A DNA stretch of 64,000 bases from AC-32 sp963765785. GTDB lineage: Bacteria > Actinomycetota > Thermoleophilia > Gaiellales > Gaiellaceae. Made by a program: the position numbers and the translations under genes. Below, in pieces: positions 1 through 7,547 of this stretch. The stretch is taken from the NCBI GenBank assembly GCA_963765785.1, contig CAVXXW010000001.1:62001-126000 (forward strand), written 5' to 3'. Every line of letters begins with the position of its first letter. Within the stretch, counting starts at the first letter, position 1. The notes beneath the pieces were generated by a model. That model worked only from the letters and a program-made list of their open reading frames with translations. It was not told the origin of the DNA and did no database searches.

Positions 1-609
1 GAGGAACGCCTGGTCCTGGATGCCGACTTCGTAGACGCCGTCCACCCTGACGTCGCCCTCTGCGTCTGGGTCGCCGTGGCGCACCACGATCGTGCGCAGC
101 ACGTTCGGCCGCGGGTCGTCGCGGAAGCCGTGCCCAGCGGTCGGGTTCTCGTCGTGGATCGGCGGCTGCTCGGTCGCCCGCTCCATGTCGGTCACCGGCT
201 CGAGCGGCTCGTAGTCGACCCGGATCTGCTCGGCCGCCCGCCGCGCCTGTTCCGGGTGCTCGGCGGCGACGAGCGCGACCGGCTCGCCGAAGTAGCGCAC
301 GCGGTCGATCGCGAGCACCGGCTGGTCGGTGAACTCGAGGCCGTACGTCTTGGCGCCGGGAACGTCCTCGTGCGTGAGCACCGCATGCACGCCGGGCATC
401 GACAGCGCCTCGGAGATGTCGACCTCGACAATGCGCGCGTGGGCGTGCGGGCTGCGGACGGTGTGGCCCCAGAGCATGCCCGCGGCGAAGAGATCGCTGG
501 CGTACGCGAACTGGCCGGTCACCTTGGGCGTGGCGTCGGTGCGCTTGACGATCTCGCCGATGCGGCCGAGCTCGAGGCTCGTTCCCGGGAGCAGCCGCGC
601 CTCGGTCAC
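1..609 (-). CDS. xanthine dehydrogenase, molybdopterin-binding subunit (N-terminal part)
   Basis: Large subunit of a xanthine dehydrogenase-type molybdenum hydroxylase, which oxidises hypoxanthine and xanthine to urate in the cytoplasm. The 203 codons present are the N-terminal hammerhead region: VTGQFAYASDL from residue 30, SPHAHAR at 53-59 and RYFGEPVALVAAEHP from about 105. The MoCo-binding and catalytic parts lie beyond the left edge. The GTG start overlaps the stop of the 2Fe-2S subunit gene (GTGA), so the two are translationally coupled. Family features are seen directly; the purine substrate is inferred from the neighbouring purine genes. Another hydroxylase of this fold, such as a CO dehydrogenase type, is the alternative. 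Confidence 0.85.
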   Translation of the reverse strand, partial: MTEARLLPGTSLELGRIGEIVKRTDATPKVTGQFAYASDLFAAGMLWGHTVRSPHAHARIVEVDISEALSMPGVHAVLTHEDVPGAKTYGLEFTDQPVLAIDRVRYFGEPVALVAAEHPEQARRAAEQIRVDYEPLEPVTDMERATEQPPIHDENPTAGHGFRDDPRPNVLRTIVVRHGDPDAEGDVRVDGVYEVGIQDQAFL

Positions 610-1064
610 GTCCGCCCCATGGCGGCGCGGACGGCGTCGAAAATCTTCGCGTAGCCGGTGCAGCGGCAGAGGTTGCCCGACAGCGCCTCGCGGATCTCGT
701 CCTCGCTCGGCGTCGGATTGTGCTGCAGCAGGTCGGCGGTCGCCACGATCAGGCCAGGCGTGCAGAAGCCGCACTGGACGGCCCCGGTCTCGGAGAACGC
801 CTCCTGCACGGGATGCAGCTGCCCGTCCTGCGCCAGCCCTTCGACCGTGACGACGTCGTGGCCCTCGGCCTGCGCCGCGAGGACGAGGCAGGCGCAAACG
901 AGCCGGCCGTCGAGGAGCACCGAGCAGGAGCCGCACTCGCCCTGCTCGCATGCGTTCTTCGACCCCGGCAGCCCGAGCTGCTCGCGCAGCGCGAAGAGCA
1001 GGCTCTCGCCCTCCCAGACCTCGGTCTCGCGCCGTTCTCCGTTCACGGTGAGCGCGACCTTCAT
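606..1064 (-). CDS. xanthine dehydrogenase, 2Fe-2S subunit
   Basis: Small iron-sulfur subunit that passes electrons from the Mo centre to the FAD subunit. The 152-residue product has a plant-ferredoxin-type cluster (C39, C44, C47, C59 in NACEQGECGSC and LVCAC) followed by the all-helical domain with the second cluster motifs QCGFCTPG and NLCRCTGY. The length is normal for the family. The ATG at 1064 was chosen over a GTG at 1076 because it forms an ATGA overlap with the upstream FAD-subunit gene and begins right at the conserved beta-strand MKVALTVNG. The gene order FAD, FeS, Mo is like that of the Bacillus puc hydroxylase genes. Confidence 0.93.
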   Translation of the reverse strand: MKVALTVNGERRETEVWEGESLLFALREQLGLPGSKNACEQGECGSCSVLLDGRLVCACLVLAAQAEGHDVVTVEGLAQDGQLHPVQEAFSETGAVQCGFCTPGLIVATADLLQHNPTPSEDEIREALSGNLCRCTGYAKIFDAVRAAMGRT

Positions 1065-1840
1065 GCCGCGAGACACCTCTCGAGCGCGCGCTCGGCCAGG
1101 ACGCGGAGCGCGTGCCGGCGGTAACGGGCGCTGCCGCGGACGTCGTCGATCGGGCTCGCCGCCTCGGCGACGCGCTCGGGCAGGCCAGGGTCGTCCGCCG
1201 AGCCGGTGACGAGGCCTGGCACCGGGCCGGCGGAGCCGTACGAGGCCCGCACCTGGCCGTCCTCGACCAGCATCGCCAGCGAGACGACCGAGATCACCAT
1301 CGCGTTCCGCGGCCCCACCTTCATGAACGTCTGCCGCGGGCCCGGCACCGGGAGACGAACTGCGACGATCAGCTCCTCGGGCTCGAGCGCGTTGCGCTTC
1401 GGCCCGACCAGGAACTCCTCGAGCGGCACGAGGCGCGCGCCGTGCACCGAACCGACCTCGACCACCGCGCCGTAGACGAGCAGCGGCGGCAGCGCATCGC
1501 CGGCGGGTGAGGCCGTGCCGAGGTTGCCGCCGATCGTGCCGCGGTTGCGGATCTGCGGCCCGCCGACCGTGCGCGAGGCCTCGGCGAGCGCCCGGAGCGG
1601 GTCGCCGAGCTGCATCGCCTCGGTGTACGTGAGGCCCGAGCCGAGGCGCAGCATCCCGTTGTCGCGCGTCCAGCCGCGCAGCTCGAAGACCTCGTTCAGG
1701 TTCAGCAGGACCGCCGGCCGCGCGCGGTCGAAGTTGAGCTCGACCATGACGTCGGTACCGCCCTGGATCGGCACCGCCTCCGGCCGCTCCGCCTTCAACG
1801 CCAGCGCCTCCTCGAGGCTGCGAGGGCTCAGAACCTCCAC
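1061..1840 (-). CDS. xanthine dehydrogenase, FAD-binding subunit
   Basis: Medium, FAD-binding subunit of the xanthine dehydrogenase complex, which hands electrons to NAD or another acceptor. The sequence shows IQGGTDVMVELN (FAD-binding GGTD motif, near residue 28) and TIGGNLGTASPAGD (second FAD motif), then a CO_deh_flav_C-like end; 259 residues. The start is taken as GTG 1840 because the conserved N-terminus (VEVLSPRSLEEAL) begins there. A TACGCT box seven bases upstream fits a leaderless transcript. It is the first gene of a minus-strand operon running off the left edge and is divergent from the adenine deaminase gene, so both can be controlled from one 100-base region. Confidence 0.9.
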   Translation of the reverse strand: MEVLSPRSLEEALALKAERPEAVPIQGGTDVMVELNFDRARPAVLLNLNEVFELRGWTRDNGMLRLGSGLTYTEAMQLGDPLRALAEASRTVGGPQIRNRGTIGGNLGTASPAGDALPPLLVYGAVVEVGSVHGARLVPLEEFLVGPKRNALEPEELIVAVRLPVPGPRQTFMKVGPRNAMVISVVSLAMLVEDGQVRASYGSAGPVPGLVTGSADDPGLPERVAEAASPIDDVRGSARYRRHALRVLAERALERCLAA

Positions 1841-1847
1841 TTTGCAG

Positions 1848-1853
1848 AGCGTA
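1848..1853 (-). promoter_or_regulatory. -10 box, leaderless promoter of the xanthine dehydrogenase operon
   Basis: TACGCT on the minus strand ends seven bases before the GTG at 1840, leaving no room for a Shine-Dalgarno site. No clear -35 hexamer was identified. Confidence 0.4.
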
Positions 1854-1922
1854 GTAGACGGCCGCACGAGCAAAGCTCGCCCGGCCTCTCTGGTCGGCGC
1901 CGCCAAGTCGGCGCCTTAGCGA
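1852..1922 (+). repeat. two-hairpin intergenic repeat, copy 1
   Basis: First of four related intergenic elements. It has a first stem-loop (GGCCGnnCGAG against CTCGnCCGGCC around AAAG) and a second one (GGCGCCG against CGGCGCC), ending in CTTAGCG. Its first 30 bases match the reverse complement of 3661-3690 at nearly every position. It occupies most of the divergent spacer between the FAD-subunit gene and the adenine deaminase gene. Confidence 0.65.
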
Positions 1923-1926
1923 CTAG

Positions 1927-1932
1927 TAAGGT
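1927..1932 (+). promoter_or_regulatory. -10 box, leaderless promoter of the adenine deaminase gene
   Basis: TAAGGT ends seven bases before the ATG at 1940. The identical hexamer stands six bases before the next deaminase gene (3720-3725). Confidence 0.45.
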
Positions 1933-1939
1933 CGTTTGC

Positions 1940-3633
1940 ATGCCCGACCTCGCACGACGGCTGGCGGTGGCGCGGGGGGACGAGCCGGCCGAGCTCGTCG
2001 TCCGCGGCGGGCGGGTGTTCTCGGCCTTCACGCGGGAGTGGCTCGACGGCGACGTGGCAGTGGTGGACGGGTACGTCGCCGGGATCGGCGAGTACGACGG
2101 CGACGAGGTGCTCGACGCGAGCGGCCGCTGGGTCGTCCCGGCTTCGTCGACGCCCACATGCACCTCGAGTCGTCGAAGCTGCTCGTCGACGAGTTTGCGC
2201 GCCTGGTGCTGCCGCTCGGGACGACGACGGTGGTCGTCGACCCGCACGAGATCGCGAATGTGCTCGGTACAGACGGCGTGCACTGGCTGCTCGACGTCTG
2301 CGGCGGCCTGCCGCTCGATGTCTTCTTCATGGCCTCGTCGTGCGTACCTGCCTCGTCGTTCGAGTCGCCTCGGCGGCCGCTCTCGCCGGGCGACCTCGAA
2401 GGCCTGCTGCGGCGGCGACGTGTGATCGGCCTCGCCGAGATGATGAACTTCCCGGGCGTCGTCTCCGGCGACGAGCACGAGCTCGCGAAGCTGGCGCTGC
2501 CGGGCGCGGAGCACGTCGACGGCCACGCGCCGGGCGTCGTCGGCCGCACGCTCAACGCCTACGCCGCAGCCGGGATCTACTCCGACCACGAGGCGTTCAC
2601 GATCGAGGAGGGGCGCCAGCGGCTGCGCGCCGGTATGTGGCTCCTGATCCGCGAGGCCTCGGCGGCGCGGAACCTGCACGCGCTGATCCCGCTGGTCGGC
2701 GAGTACGGCCCGCACCGGATCGCCTTCTGCACCGACGACCGCGAGCCCGAGCACATCGCCGAGGACGGGCACGTGAACGCGATGGTGCGGGACGCGGTCG
2801 CGGCCGGGATCCCGCCCGAGGACGCGCTCGCGCTCGCCACGCTCAACCCCGCGACCTGGCATGGCTTGCGCCACCTCGGCGCGATCGCCCCCGGCTACCA
2901 GGCCGACCTGCTGCTGCTCCCGGACCTCGAGTCGTTCGTGCCCGACACGGTGCTCAAGCGCGGGCGGCCGGTCGGGGAGATCAAGCATGTCGAAGTGCCG
3001 GAGTGGGTCAAGCACACGGTACGCGTGCGCCACGTCGCGGCACGCGACTTCGCACTCCCGTGGGAAGGGCCTTCGCTCGCGCGCGTGATCGGCGTGATTC
3101 CGGACCAGATCGTGACGAACTCGCTCCTCGAAGAGCCGCTCGTCAAGGACGGCGAAGCGGTCGCGGACCCCGAGCGCGACCTGGCCAAGATCGCCGTCGT
3201 CGAGCGCCACCTCGGCACCGGCCGGCGCTCGGTCGGGCTGGTGCAGGGCTTCGGCCTGCGCAGCGGCGCGCTCGCGTCGACCTTCTCGCACGACGCGCAC
3301 AACATCGTCGTCGTCGGAATGGACGACCAGGACATGGCCCGCGCGGTGGCGCGGCTGGCGGAGATCGGCGGCGGCGTGGTCGTCGTCGAGGACCGCGGCG
3401 TGCGCGCCGAGTTGCCGCTGCCGGTCGCCGGGCTGATCTCGGAGGCGCCGCTCGACGAGGTAGTCGCAGCGAGCCGCGGCTGCATCGAGGCCGCGGCGAA
3501 GCTCGGCTGCACGCTGCCCTCGCCGTTCCAGACGATGGCCTTCCTCGCGCTGTCGGTGATCCCGAGCCTGAAGATCACCGACCAGGGCCTGGTCGACGTC
3601 GACCGCTTCGAGCTGGTCCCGCTGGAAGCGTAA
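1940..3633 (+). CDS. ade: adenine deaminase (one-base frameshift near its start)
   Basis: Adenine deaminase of the amidohydrolase superfamily, converting adenine to hypoxanthine and feeding the adjacent xanthine dehydrogenase. The first 66 residues (LVVRGGRVFSA, VLDASGRWVVP) are in one frame, and the rest, from GFVDAHMHLESS to the end, is in the -1 frame. The metal-binding HMH, VVDPHEIANVLG and SHDAHNIVVVG motifs typical of Ade are all present. The break lies at CCC 2137-2139, where four Cs would restore WVVPGFVDAHMH. Apart from that the gene is full length (about 565 residues) and undecayed. Either the base is missing from the sequence or the gene is freshly inactivated. Because nothing else is eroded, I favour a sequence error. 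Confidence 0.85.
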
Positions 3634-3698
3634 GGACGCCGCTTGCGGTGTCCGTCTCAGGCCGTGCGGGCTTTGCTCGTGCGGCCGTCTGAAATGAC
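3632..3698 (-). repeat. two-hairpin intergenic repeat, copy 2
   Basis: Inverted copy directly after the adenine deaminase stop. Read on the minus strand it runs GGTCATTTCAGACGGCCGC..., with a hairpin around AGCAAAGC, then CCGCAAGCGG. It aligns closely with copy 4 (GGTCATCTCAGACG, then ATCGCAAGCG) and with the first half of copy 1. It may act as a transcription terminator here. Confidence 0.65.
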
Positions 3699-3719
3699 CA
3701 GTCGACGCGCCGGAGGTCA

Positions 3720-3725
3720 TAAGGT
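3720..3725 (+). promoter_or_regulatory. -10 box, leaderless promoter of the 8-oxoguanine-deaminase-like gene
   Basis: TAAGGT ends six bases before the GTG at 3732. Confidence 0.45.
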
Positions 3726-3731
3726 CGCGGC

Positions 3732-5042
3732 GTGAGCAAACTCTTCCGCAATGCCTACGTCGTCGTGATGGACGACGCCGGCACCGAGCACGAGGACGGC
3801 TGGGTGCTGGTCGACGACAGCGTCGTTACCGCGACCGGCGGCGGCGCCGAGCCGAAGGCGGACGAGCGGGTCGACCTCGGCGGTGCCCTCGTCGCGCCGG
3901 GGCTCGTGAACACGCACCACCACCTCTACCAGACGCTCACGCGCGCGCGGGCGCAGGAGTCGAACCTGTTCGGCTGGCTGAAGGCGCTCTACCCGGTCTG
4001 GGCGCAGCTGGACGAGGAGGCGGAGCACGTCGCCGCGCGCACCGGCCTCGCCGAGCTTGCGCTGTCGGGCTGTACGACCGTCTTCGACCACCACTACGTC
4101 TTCCCGAGCGGCGCAGGCGACCTGATCGACGCGGAGATGACCGCGGCACGGGAGCTCGGCGTGCGGCTCGTCCCCTCGCGGGGCTCGATGGACCTCGGCG
4201 AGTCCCACGGCGGGCTGCCGCCCGACTCGCTCGTCGAGGACGCGGACACGGTGCTGGCCGAGACCGAGCGGCTAGCGGAGCGCTACCCGGAGCTTGTGGT
4301 CGCGCCGTGCTCGCCCTTCTCGGTCACCGGCGATCTGATGCGGGAGTCGGCCGAGCTGGCGCGGAAGCTCGGGCTGACCCTGCACACGCACCTGGCCGAG
4401 ACCGTCGAGGAGGAGACGTACTGCCGGGAGCTCTACGGCTGCACGCCCGTCGAGTACCTCGGCCAGCTCGGCTGGCTCGACGACGACGTCTGGTGCGCCC
4501 ACTGCGTCCAACTGTCGGACGCCGACGTCGCGCGCTTCGGAGAGACCGGCACTGGGGTCGCACACTGTCCGTCGTCCAACCTGCGCCTCGGAGCCGGCGT
4601 CGCGCCGGTGCGCCAGCTGCTCGACGCGAGCGTCCGCGTGGGGCTCGGCGTAGACGGGACGGCCTCGAACGAGCGCGGCGACCTCTTCCTCGAGGTCAAG
4701 CAGGCGCTGCTCGTCGCCCGCGGCCGCGGCGGCCCCGAGGCGCTGACCGCCCGCGAGGCGCTGCGGCTCGGCACCCGCGGGAGCGCATCGGTGCTGAAGC
4801 GCGACGACCTCGGCTCGCTCGAGCCCGGCAAGAGCGCCGACCTCGCCGTCTGGCGCCTCGACGGGCTCGAGCTCGCCGGCGCAGACGACCCTGTCGCCGG
4901 GCTCGTCTTCAGCGCGCCGCACCGCGTCGAGCGGCTGGTCGTTGCAGGCGAGGACGTCGTCCGCGAAGGCCGCCTCGTGCGCGCCGACGAAGCCGAGATC
5001 GCGCAGGAGCACCGGCGCGTGGCGCAGAAGTTCTCGGGATGA
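3732..5042 (+). CDS. 8-oxoguanine deaminase-type amidohydrolase
   Basis: Zinc-dependent cytoplasmic deaminase of the amidohydrolase superfamily. Its family members convert 8-oxoguanine, and to some extent related purines, to the deaminated product. The 436-residue protein shows NTHHHLYQTLTRA (HxH metal pair), CTTVFDHHYVFP, THLAETVEEE, AHCVQL and GVDGTASNERGD, in the order expected for the TrzN/8-oxoguanine deaminase branch. The stretch FGWLKALYPVWA is typical of the 8-oxoguanine enzymes. A GTG start is used. It begins a plus-strand purine operon, coupled by ATGA to the next gene. Given the context, a guanine deaminase role (guanine to xanthine) is possible; sequence alone does not decide. Confidence 0.8.
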   Translation: MSKLFRNAYVVVMDDAGTEHEDGWVLVDDSVVTATGGGAEPKADERVDLGGALVAPGLVNTHHHLYQTLTRARAQESNLFGWLKALYPVWAQLDEEAEHVAARTGLAELALSGCTTVFDHHYVFPSGAGDLIDAEMTAARELGVRLVPSRGSMDLGESHGGLPPDSLVEDADTVLAETERLAERYPELVVAPCSPFSVTGDLMRESAELARKLGLTLHTHLAETVEEETYCRELYGCTPVEYLGQLGWLDDDVWCAHCVQLSDADVARFGETGTGVAHCPSSNLRLGAGVAPVRQLLDASVRVGLGVDGTASNERGDLFLEVKQALLVARGRGGPEALTAREALRLGTRGSASVLKRDDLGSLEPGKSADLAVWRLDGLELAGADDPVAGLVFSAPHRVERLVVAGEDVVREGRLVRADEAEIAQEHRRVAQKFSG

Positions 5043-5329
5043 GTGTCTCGCTCTCGACGCACGTCCTCGACACCGGGCGCGGGCGGCCGGGCAGCGGTGT
5101 CCGTGTCGAGCTCCGGCGCGGGGACGAAGTGCTCGCGTACGCCGAGACCGACGACGACGGTCGCGCCCGCCTGGCGGAGAACCTCGAGCCCGGCCGCTAC
5201 CGGCTCGCGTTCGAGCCGCCCTCGCCGTACTTCCGCCGCGTCGAGTTGGAGCTCGAGCTCGAGGACGGACATCACCACGTGCCGCTGCTCGTCTCCTCGT
5301 TCGGATGCGCGACCTACCGCGGCAGCTGA
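5039..5329 (+). CDS. uraH: 5-hydroxyisourate hydrolase (transthyretin-related)
   Basis: Hydrolyses 5-hydroxyisourate, the first product of urate oxidation, to OHCU. The 96-residue length is usual for a transthyretin-related protein. Diagnostic ends are present: SLSTHVLDT at the N-terminus, a central GRYRLAFEP strand, and the C-terminal signature CATYRGS. The ATG start overlaps the stop of the preceding deaminase gene (ATGA), and the 3' end overlaps the next gene, OHCU decarboxylase, by 25 bases. The two enzymes act one after the other. The function is well supported by family signature and context together. Confidence 0.93.
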   Translation: MSVSLSTHVLDTGRGRPGSGVRVELRRGDEVLAYAETDDDGRARLAENLEPGRYRLAFEPPSPYFRRVELELELEDGHHHVPLLVSSFGCATYRGS

Positions 5330-5745
5330 GCGCGGACGAGCTCGCGGAGCTCTTCGAGGGGCACACGCGCCTTGTCGCGCTGCTGGCGCAGCGCGACGAC
5401 CCGCTCGGAACTGCCGACGCCGCGATCGCCGACCTCGACGAGGTCGCGAAGCTCGAGGCGTTGGACGCCCACCCGGCGATCGGCGCGCGGGCGGGGCTGT
5501 CGGCACGCTCCGCAGCCGAGCAGGGCGACGACGCCGACCCGGCTATCGTGACCGAGCTCGCGTACCTGAACCGGGTCTACGAGGAGACGTTCGGCTTCCG
5601 GTTCGTCGTCTTCGTCAACCGCCGGCCGAAGGCGGAGATCCTCGAGGTGTTGCGCGGGCGTCTCGACCGGACGCGCGACGAAGAGCTCGACACCGCGCTG
5701 CACGAGCTTGTCGCCATCGCCCGCGACCGCTGGGAGCGCGGCTGA
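5305..5745 (+). CDS. uraD: 2-oxo-4-hydroxy-4-carboxy-5-ureidoimidazoline decarboxylase
   Basis: Decarboxylates OHCU to (S)-allantoin, the step after HIU hydrolase. The product is 146 residues and helical. The catalytic DAHPAIGAR segment carries the family HPxIG motif, and VYEETFGFRFVVFVN is the other conserved block. The ATG at 5305 sits inside the end of uraH. The alternative longer reading frames upstream are out of register with the conserved start (LPRQLSADEL), so this start is preferred. The stop overlaps the start of puuD by one base (TGATG), making a tight four-gene unit with the deaminase, uraH and puuD. Confidence 0.92.
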   Translation: MRDLPRQLSADELAELFEGHTRLVALLAQRDDPLGTADAAIADLDEVAKLEALDAHPAIGARAGLSARSAAEQGDDADPAIVTELAYLNRVYEETFGFRFVVFVNRRPKAEILEVLRGRLDRTRDEELDTALHELVAIARDRWERG

Positions 5746-6893
5746 TGGATCCGTACGCGAACGAGTGGCTCTCCTTCCTCGCGCGCTGGCTGCACGTCGT
5801 CGCCGGGATCGTCTGGATCGGGACGTCCTTCTACTTCGTCGCGCTCGACAACCACCTGCGCGGCGACGAGGCGTGGGAAGTACACGGCGGCGGCTTCTAC
5901 CGGATCCAGAAGTTCACGCCGGCGCCGCCGCGGCTGCCCGACGTCCTGCACTGGTTCAAGTGGGAGGCGTACACGACCTGGCTGTCCGGGTTCGCGCTGT
6001 TTGTCTTCCTCTACTACTTCAACGCTTCGACCTACCTCGTCCAGGCCGGCGACCCGCTCGGGACCGGCTGGGCGATCACGGTCAGCATCGCGCTCCTCGC
6101 CGTCGCCTGGCTCGTCTATGACCTCCTCTGCCGGACCGTGCGGAACGACCTCTGGATCGCCGCCGCCCTGCTCGGGCTGACGACCCTCGCGGCCTGGGGC
6201 TGCGGCGAGCTGTTCGCGCCGCGCGCGGCGTACCTCCAGGTCGGCGCGATGCTTGGGACGATCATGGTCGCGAACGTGTTCTTCGTGATCATCCCGGCGC
6301 ACAGGGAGCTGATCCGCGCGAAGGAGGCCTACCGCGAGCCCGACCCCGCGCCGGGGCTCGAGGCGAAGCGGCGGTCGGTCCACAACAACTACCTGACGCT
6401 GCCGGTCGTCTTCGCGATGCTCAGCAACCACTTCCCGACGGCGTACGGGCACAGCTACGCGTGGCTCGTGCTGGTCGCGCTGATGGCGATCGGGGCGTGG
6501 ATCCGGCACTTCTTCAACCTGCACCACGCGGGCCGCAACGCGTGGTGGATCCTCGTGACGGCGGCGGCCGGGATCGCCGTGGTCGCGGTCGCGATCCGAC
6601 CGGGCGGCAGCTCCGGCGGCGCGGCCGCCGCGGCGCCGGTTCCGTTCGCGCGCGCGCAGGCGATCGTGCAGGCGCGCTGCGTGCCATGCCATTCGGCGCA
6701 TCCGACGAAGGTGGACGCGGCCCCGCTCGGGATCGAGCTGGACACGGCCGCCGAGATGCACGCGCACGCAGCGGACCTCCAGCGGGTCGCGGTCGACTCG
6801 CAGGTGATGCCGCTCGGGAACGCGACTGGGATGACGCCGGCGGAGCGCGCGGAGCTCGGCGCCTGGATCCGCGCCGGCGCGAAGATCAAGTAG
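5745..6893 (+). CDS. puuD: membrane urate hydroxylase with C-terminal cytochrome c
   Basis: PuuD-type urate hydroxylase, which oxidises urate to 5-hydroxyisourate in the membrane in place of soluble uricase. The 382-residue protein has a polytopic N-terminal domain with about eight hydrophobic segments, starting at FLARWLHVVAGIVWIGTSFY. It ends in a small cytochrome c domain with haem motif CVPCH (C312, C315, H316) and a distal Met candidate in QVMPLGN. Its place between uraD and the rest of the purine genes explains why no uricase gene is seen. Electrons would pass through the haem to the respiratory chain (known for the family, not visible here). Confidence 0.9.
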   Translation: MDPYANEWLSFLARWLHVVAGIVWIGTSFYFVALDNHLRGDEAWEVHGGGFYRIQKFTPAPPRLPDVLHWFKWEAYTTWLSGFALFVFLYYFNASTYLVQAGDPLGTGWAITVSIALLAVAWLVYDLLCRTVRNDLWIAAALLGLTTLAAWGCGELFAPRAAYLQVGAMLGTIMVANVFFVIIPAHRELIRAKEAYREPDPAPGLEAKRRSVHNNYLTLPVVFAMLSNHFPTAYGHSYAWLVLVALMAIGAWIRHFFNLHHAGRNAWWILVTAAAGIAVVAVAIRPGGSSGGAAAAAPVPFARAQAIVQARCVPCHSAHPTKVDAAPLGIELDTAAEMHAHAADLQRVAVDSQVMPLGNATGMTPAERAELGAWIRAGAKIK

Positions 6894-6949
6894 GTTCGAA
6901 AAGGCGATTTCGAGAGGAGGTCGGCTCGCTTTGCATCCCAGACCGTGTG

Positions 6950-7016
6950 TTGGACGGCCGCGCCGGCTGAGCCGGCACGGCCTTTCTGGTCGGCGTCGCA
7001 AGCGAGCGCCTTAGCG
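6950..7016 (+). repeat. two-hairpin intergenic repeat, copy 3
   Basis: Runs from TTGGACGGCCGC to CCTTAGCG and shares TCTGGTCGGCG and GCGCCTTAGCGA with copy 1. The first stem is GCCGGC-TGA-GCCGGC, the second GGCGTCGCAAGCGAGCGCC. It ends directly against the ATG of the DUF3830 gene, so it replaces a normal ribosome-binding region. Confidence 0.6.
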
Positions 7017-7424
7017 ATGCTGGAGATCGTGTCCGGCGACTACCGCTTCACGGCGCGGCTGGAGGAAGAGGCCGCACCCGCGACCGTCGCCGCGTTCCGG
7101 CGGCTGCTGCCGCTGGACTCGCGGATCATCCATGCGCGCTGGAGCGGCGAGTCGTGCTGGATCCCGTTCGGCGACCTCGACGTCGGCTTCGGGCCCGAGA
7201 ACGCGACCTGTTACCCCTCGCCGGGTGAGATCCTCTTCTACCCGGGCGGCGTGAGCGAGACGGAGATCCTCTTCCCGTACGGCCCGGTCGCCTTCGCCAG
7301 CAAGGCCGGCATGCTCGCAGGCAACCACTTCGCCACGGTCCTCGACGGCGGCGAGGCGCTCGGCGAGCTGGGCCGCAAGGTGCTCTGGGAAGGCGCCCAG
7401 CCGATCGTGTTCATCGAGACCTGA
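7017..7424 (+). CDS. DUF3830 family protein, purine cluster
   Basis: 135-residue cytoplasmic protein of the DUF3830 family, which has a cyclophilin-like fold and no established biochemical role. Visible features are the sequence LDSRIIHARWSGESCWIPF near the N-terminus and a conserved CYPSPGEILFYPGG block in the centre. No signal peptide or membrane segment is present. The ATG directly abuts repeat copy 3, and no Shine-Dalgarno site is visible. It follows puuD on the same strand, 123 bases downstream. A role in ureide or purine breakdown is an inference from position only. Confidence 0.75.
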   Translation: MLEIVSGDYRFTARLEEEAAPATVAAFRRLLPLDSRIIHARWSGESCWIPFGDLDVGFGPENATCYPSPGEILFYPGGVSETEILFPYGPVAFASKAGMLAGNHFATVLDGGEALGELGRKVLWEGAQPIVFIET

Positions 7425-7547
7425 CCGAGGAGAGAAGCGCACCCCGCCCTCTCATGGGGTGGGGAGCGGCGGCTCCGCCCGCCACCCGCGGTGAGCGTAT
7501 CGCTGCGAACCGCGCGTGTCCGTCACGGCGGCGTGGCGTCTGTGTGA
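7425..7547. other. convergent spacer between purine operons
   Basis: 123 bases between two converging genes. It contains a short inverted repeat (CACCCC against GGGGTG, about 7440-7463) that may help terminate both transcripts. Nothing else is recognisable. Confidence 0.3.

Noticed and set aside
2130..2145. Programmed frameshifting in the adenine deaminase gene
   Set aside because: No slippery heptamer, no downstream pseudoknot-like element, and no known precedent in Ade; a missing C explains it more simply.
1828..3720. A 630-residue minus-strand open frame opposite the adenine deaminase gene
   Set aside because: Shadow of the deaminase codons; no recognisable domain, and it would run through repeat copies 1 and 2.
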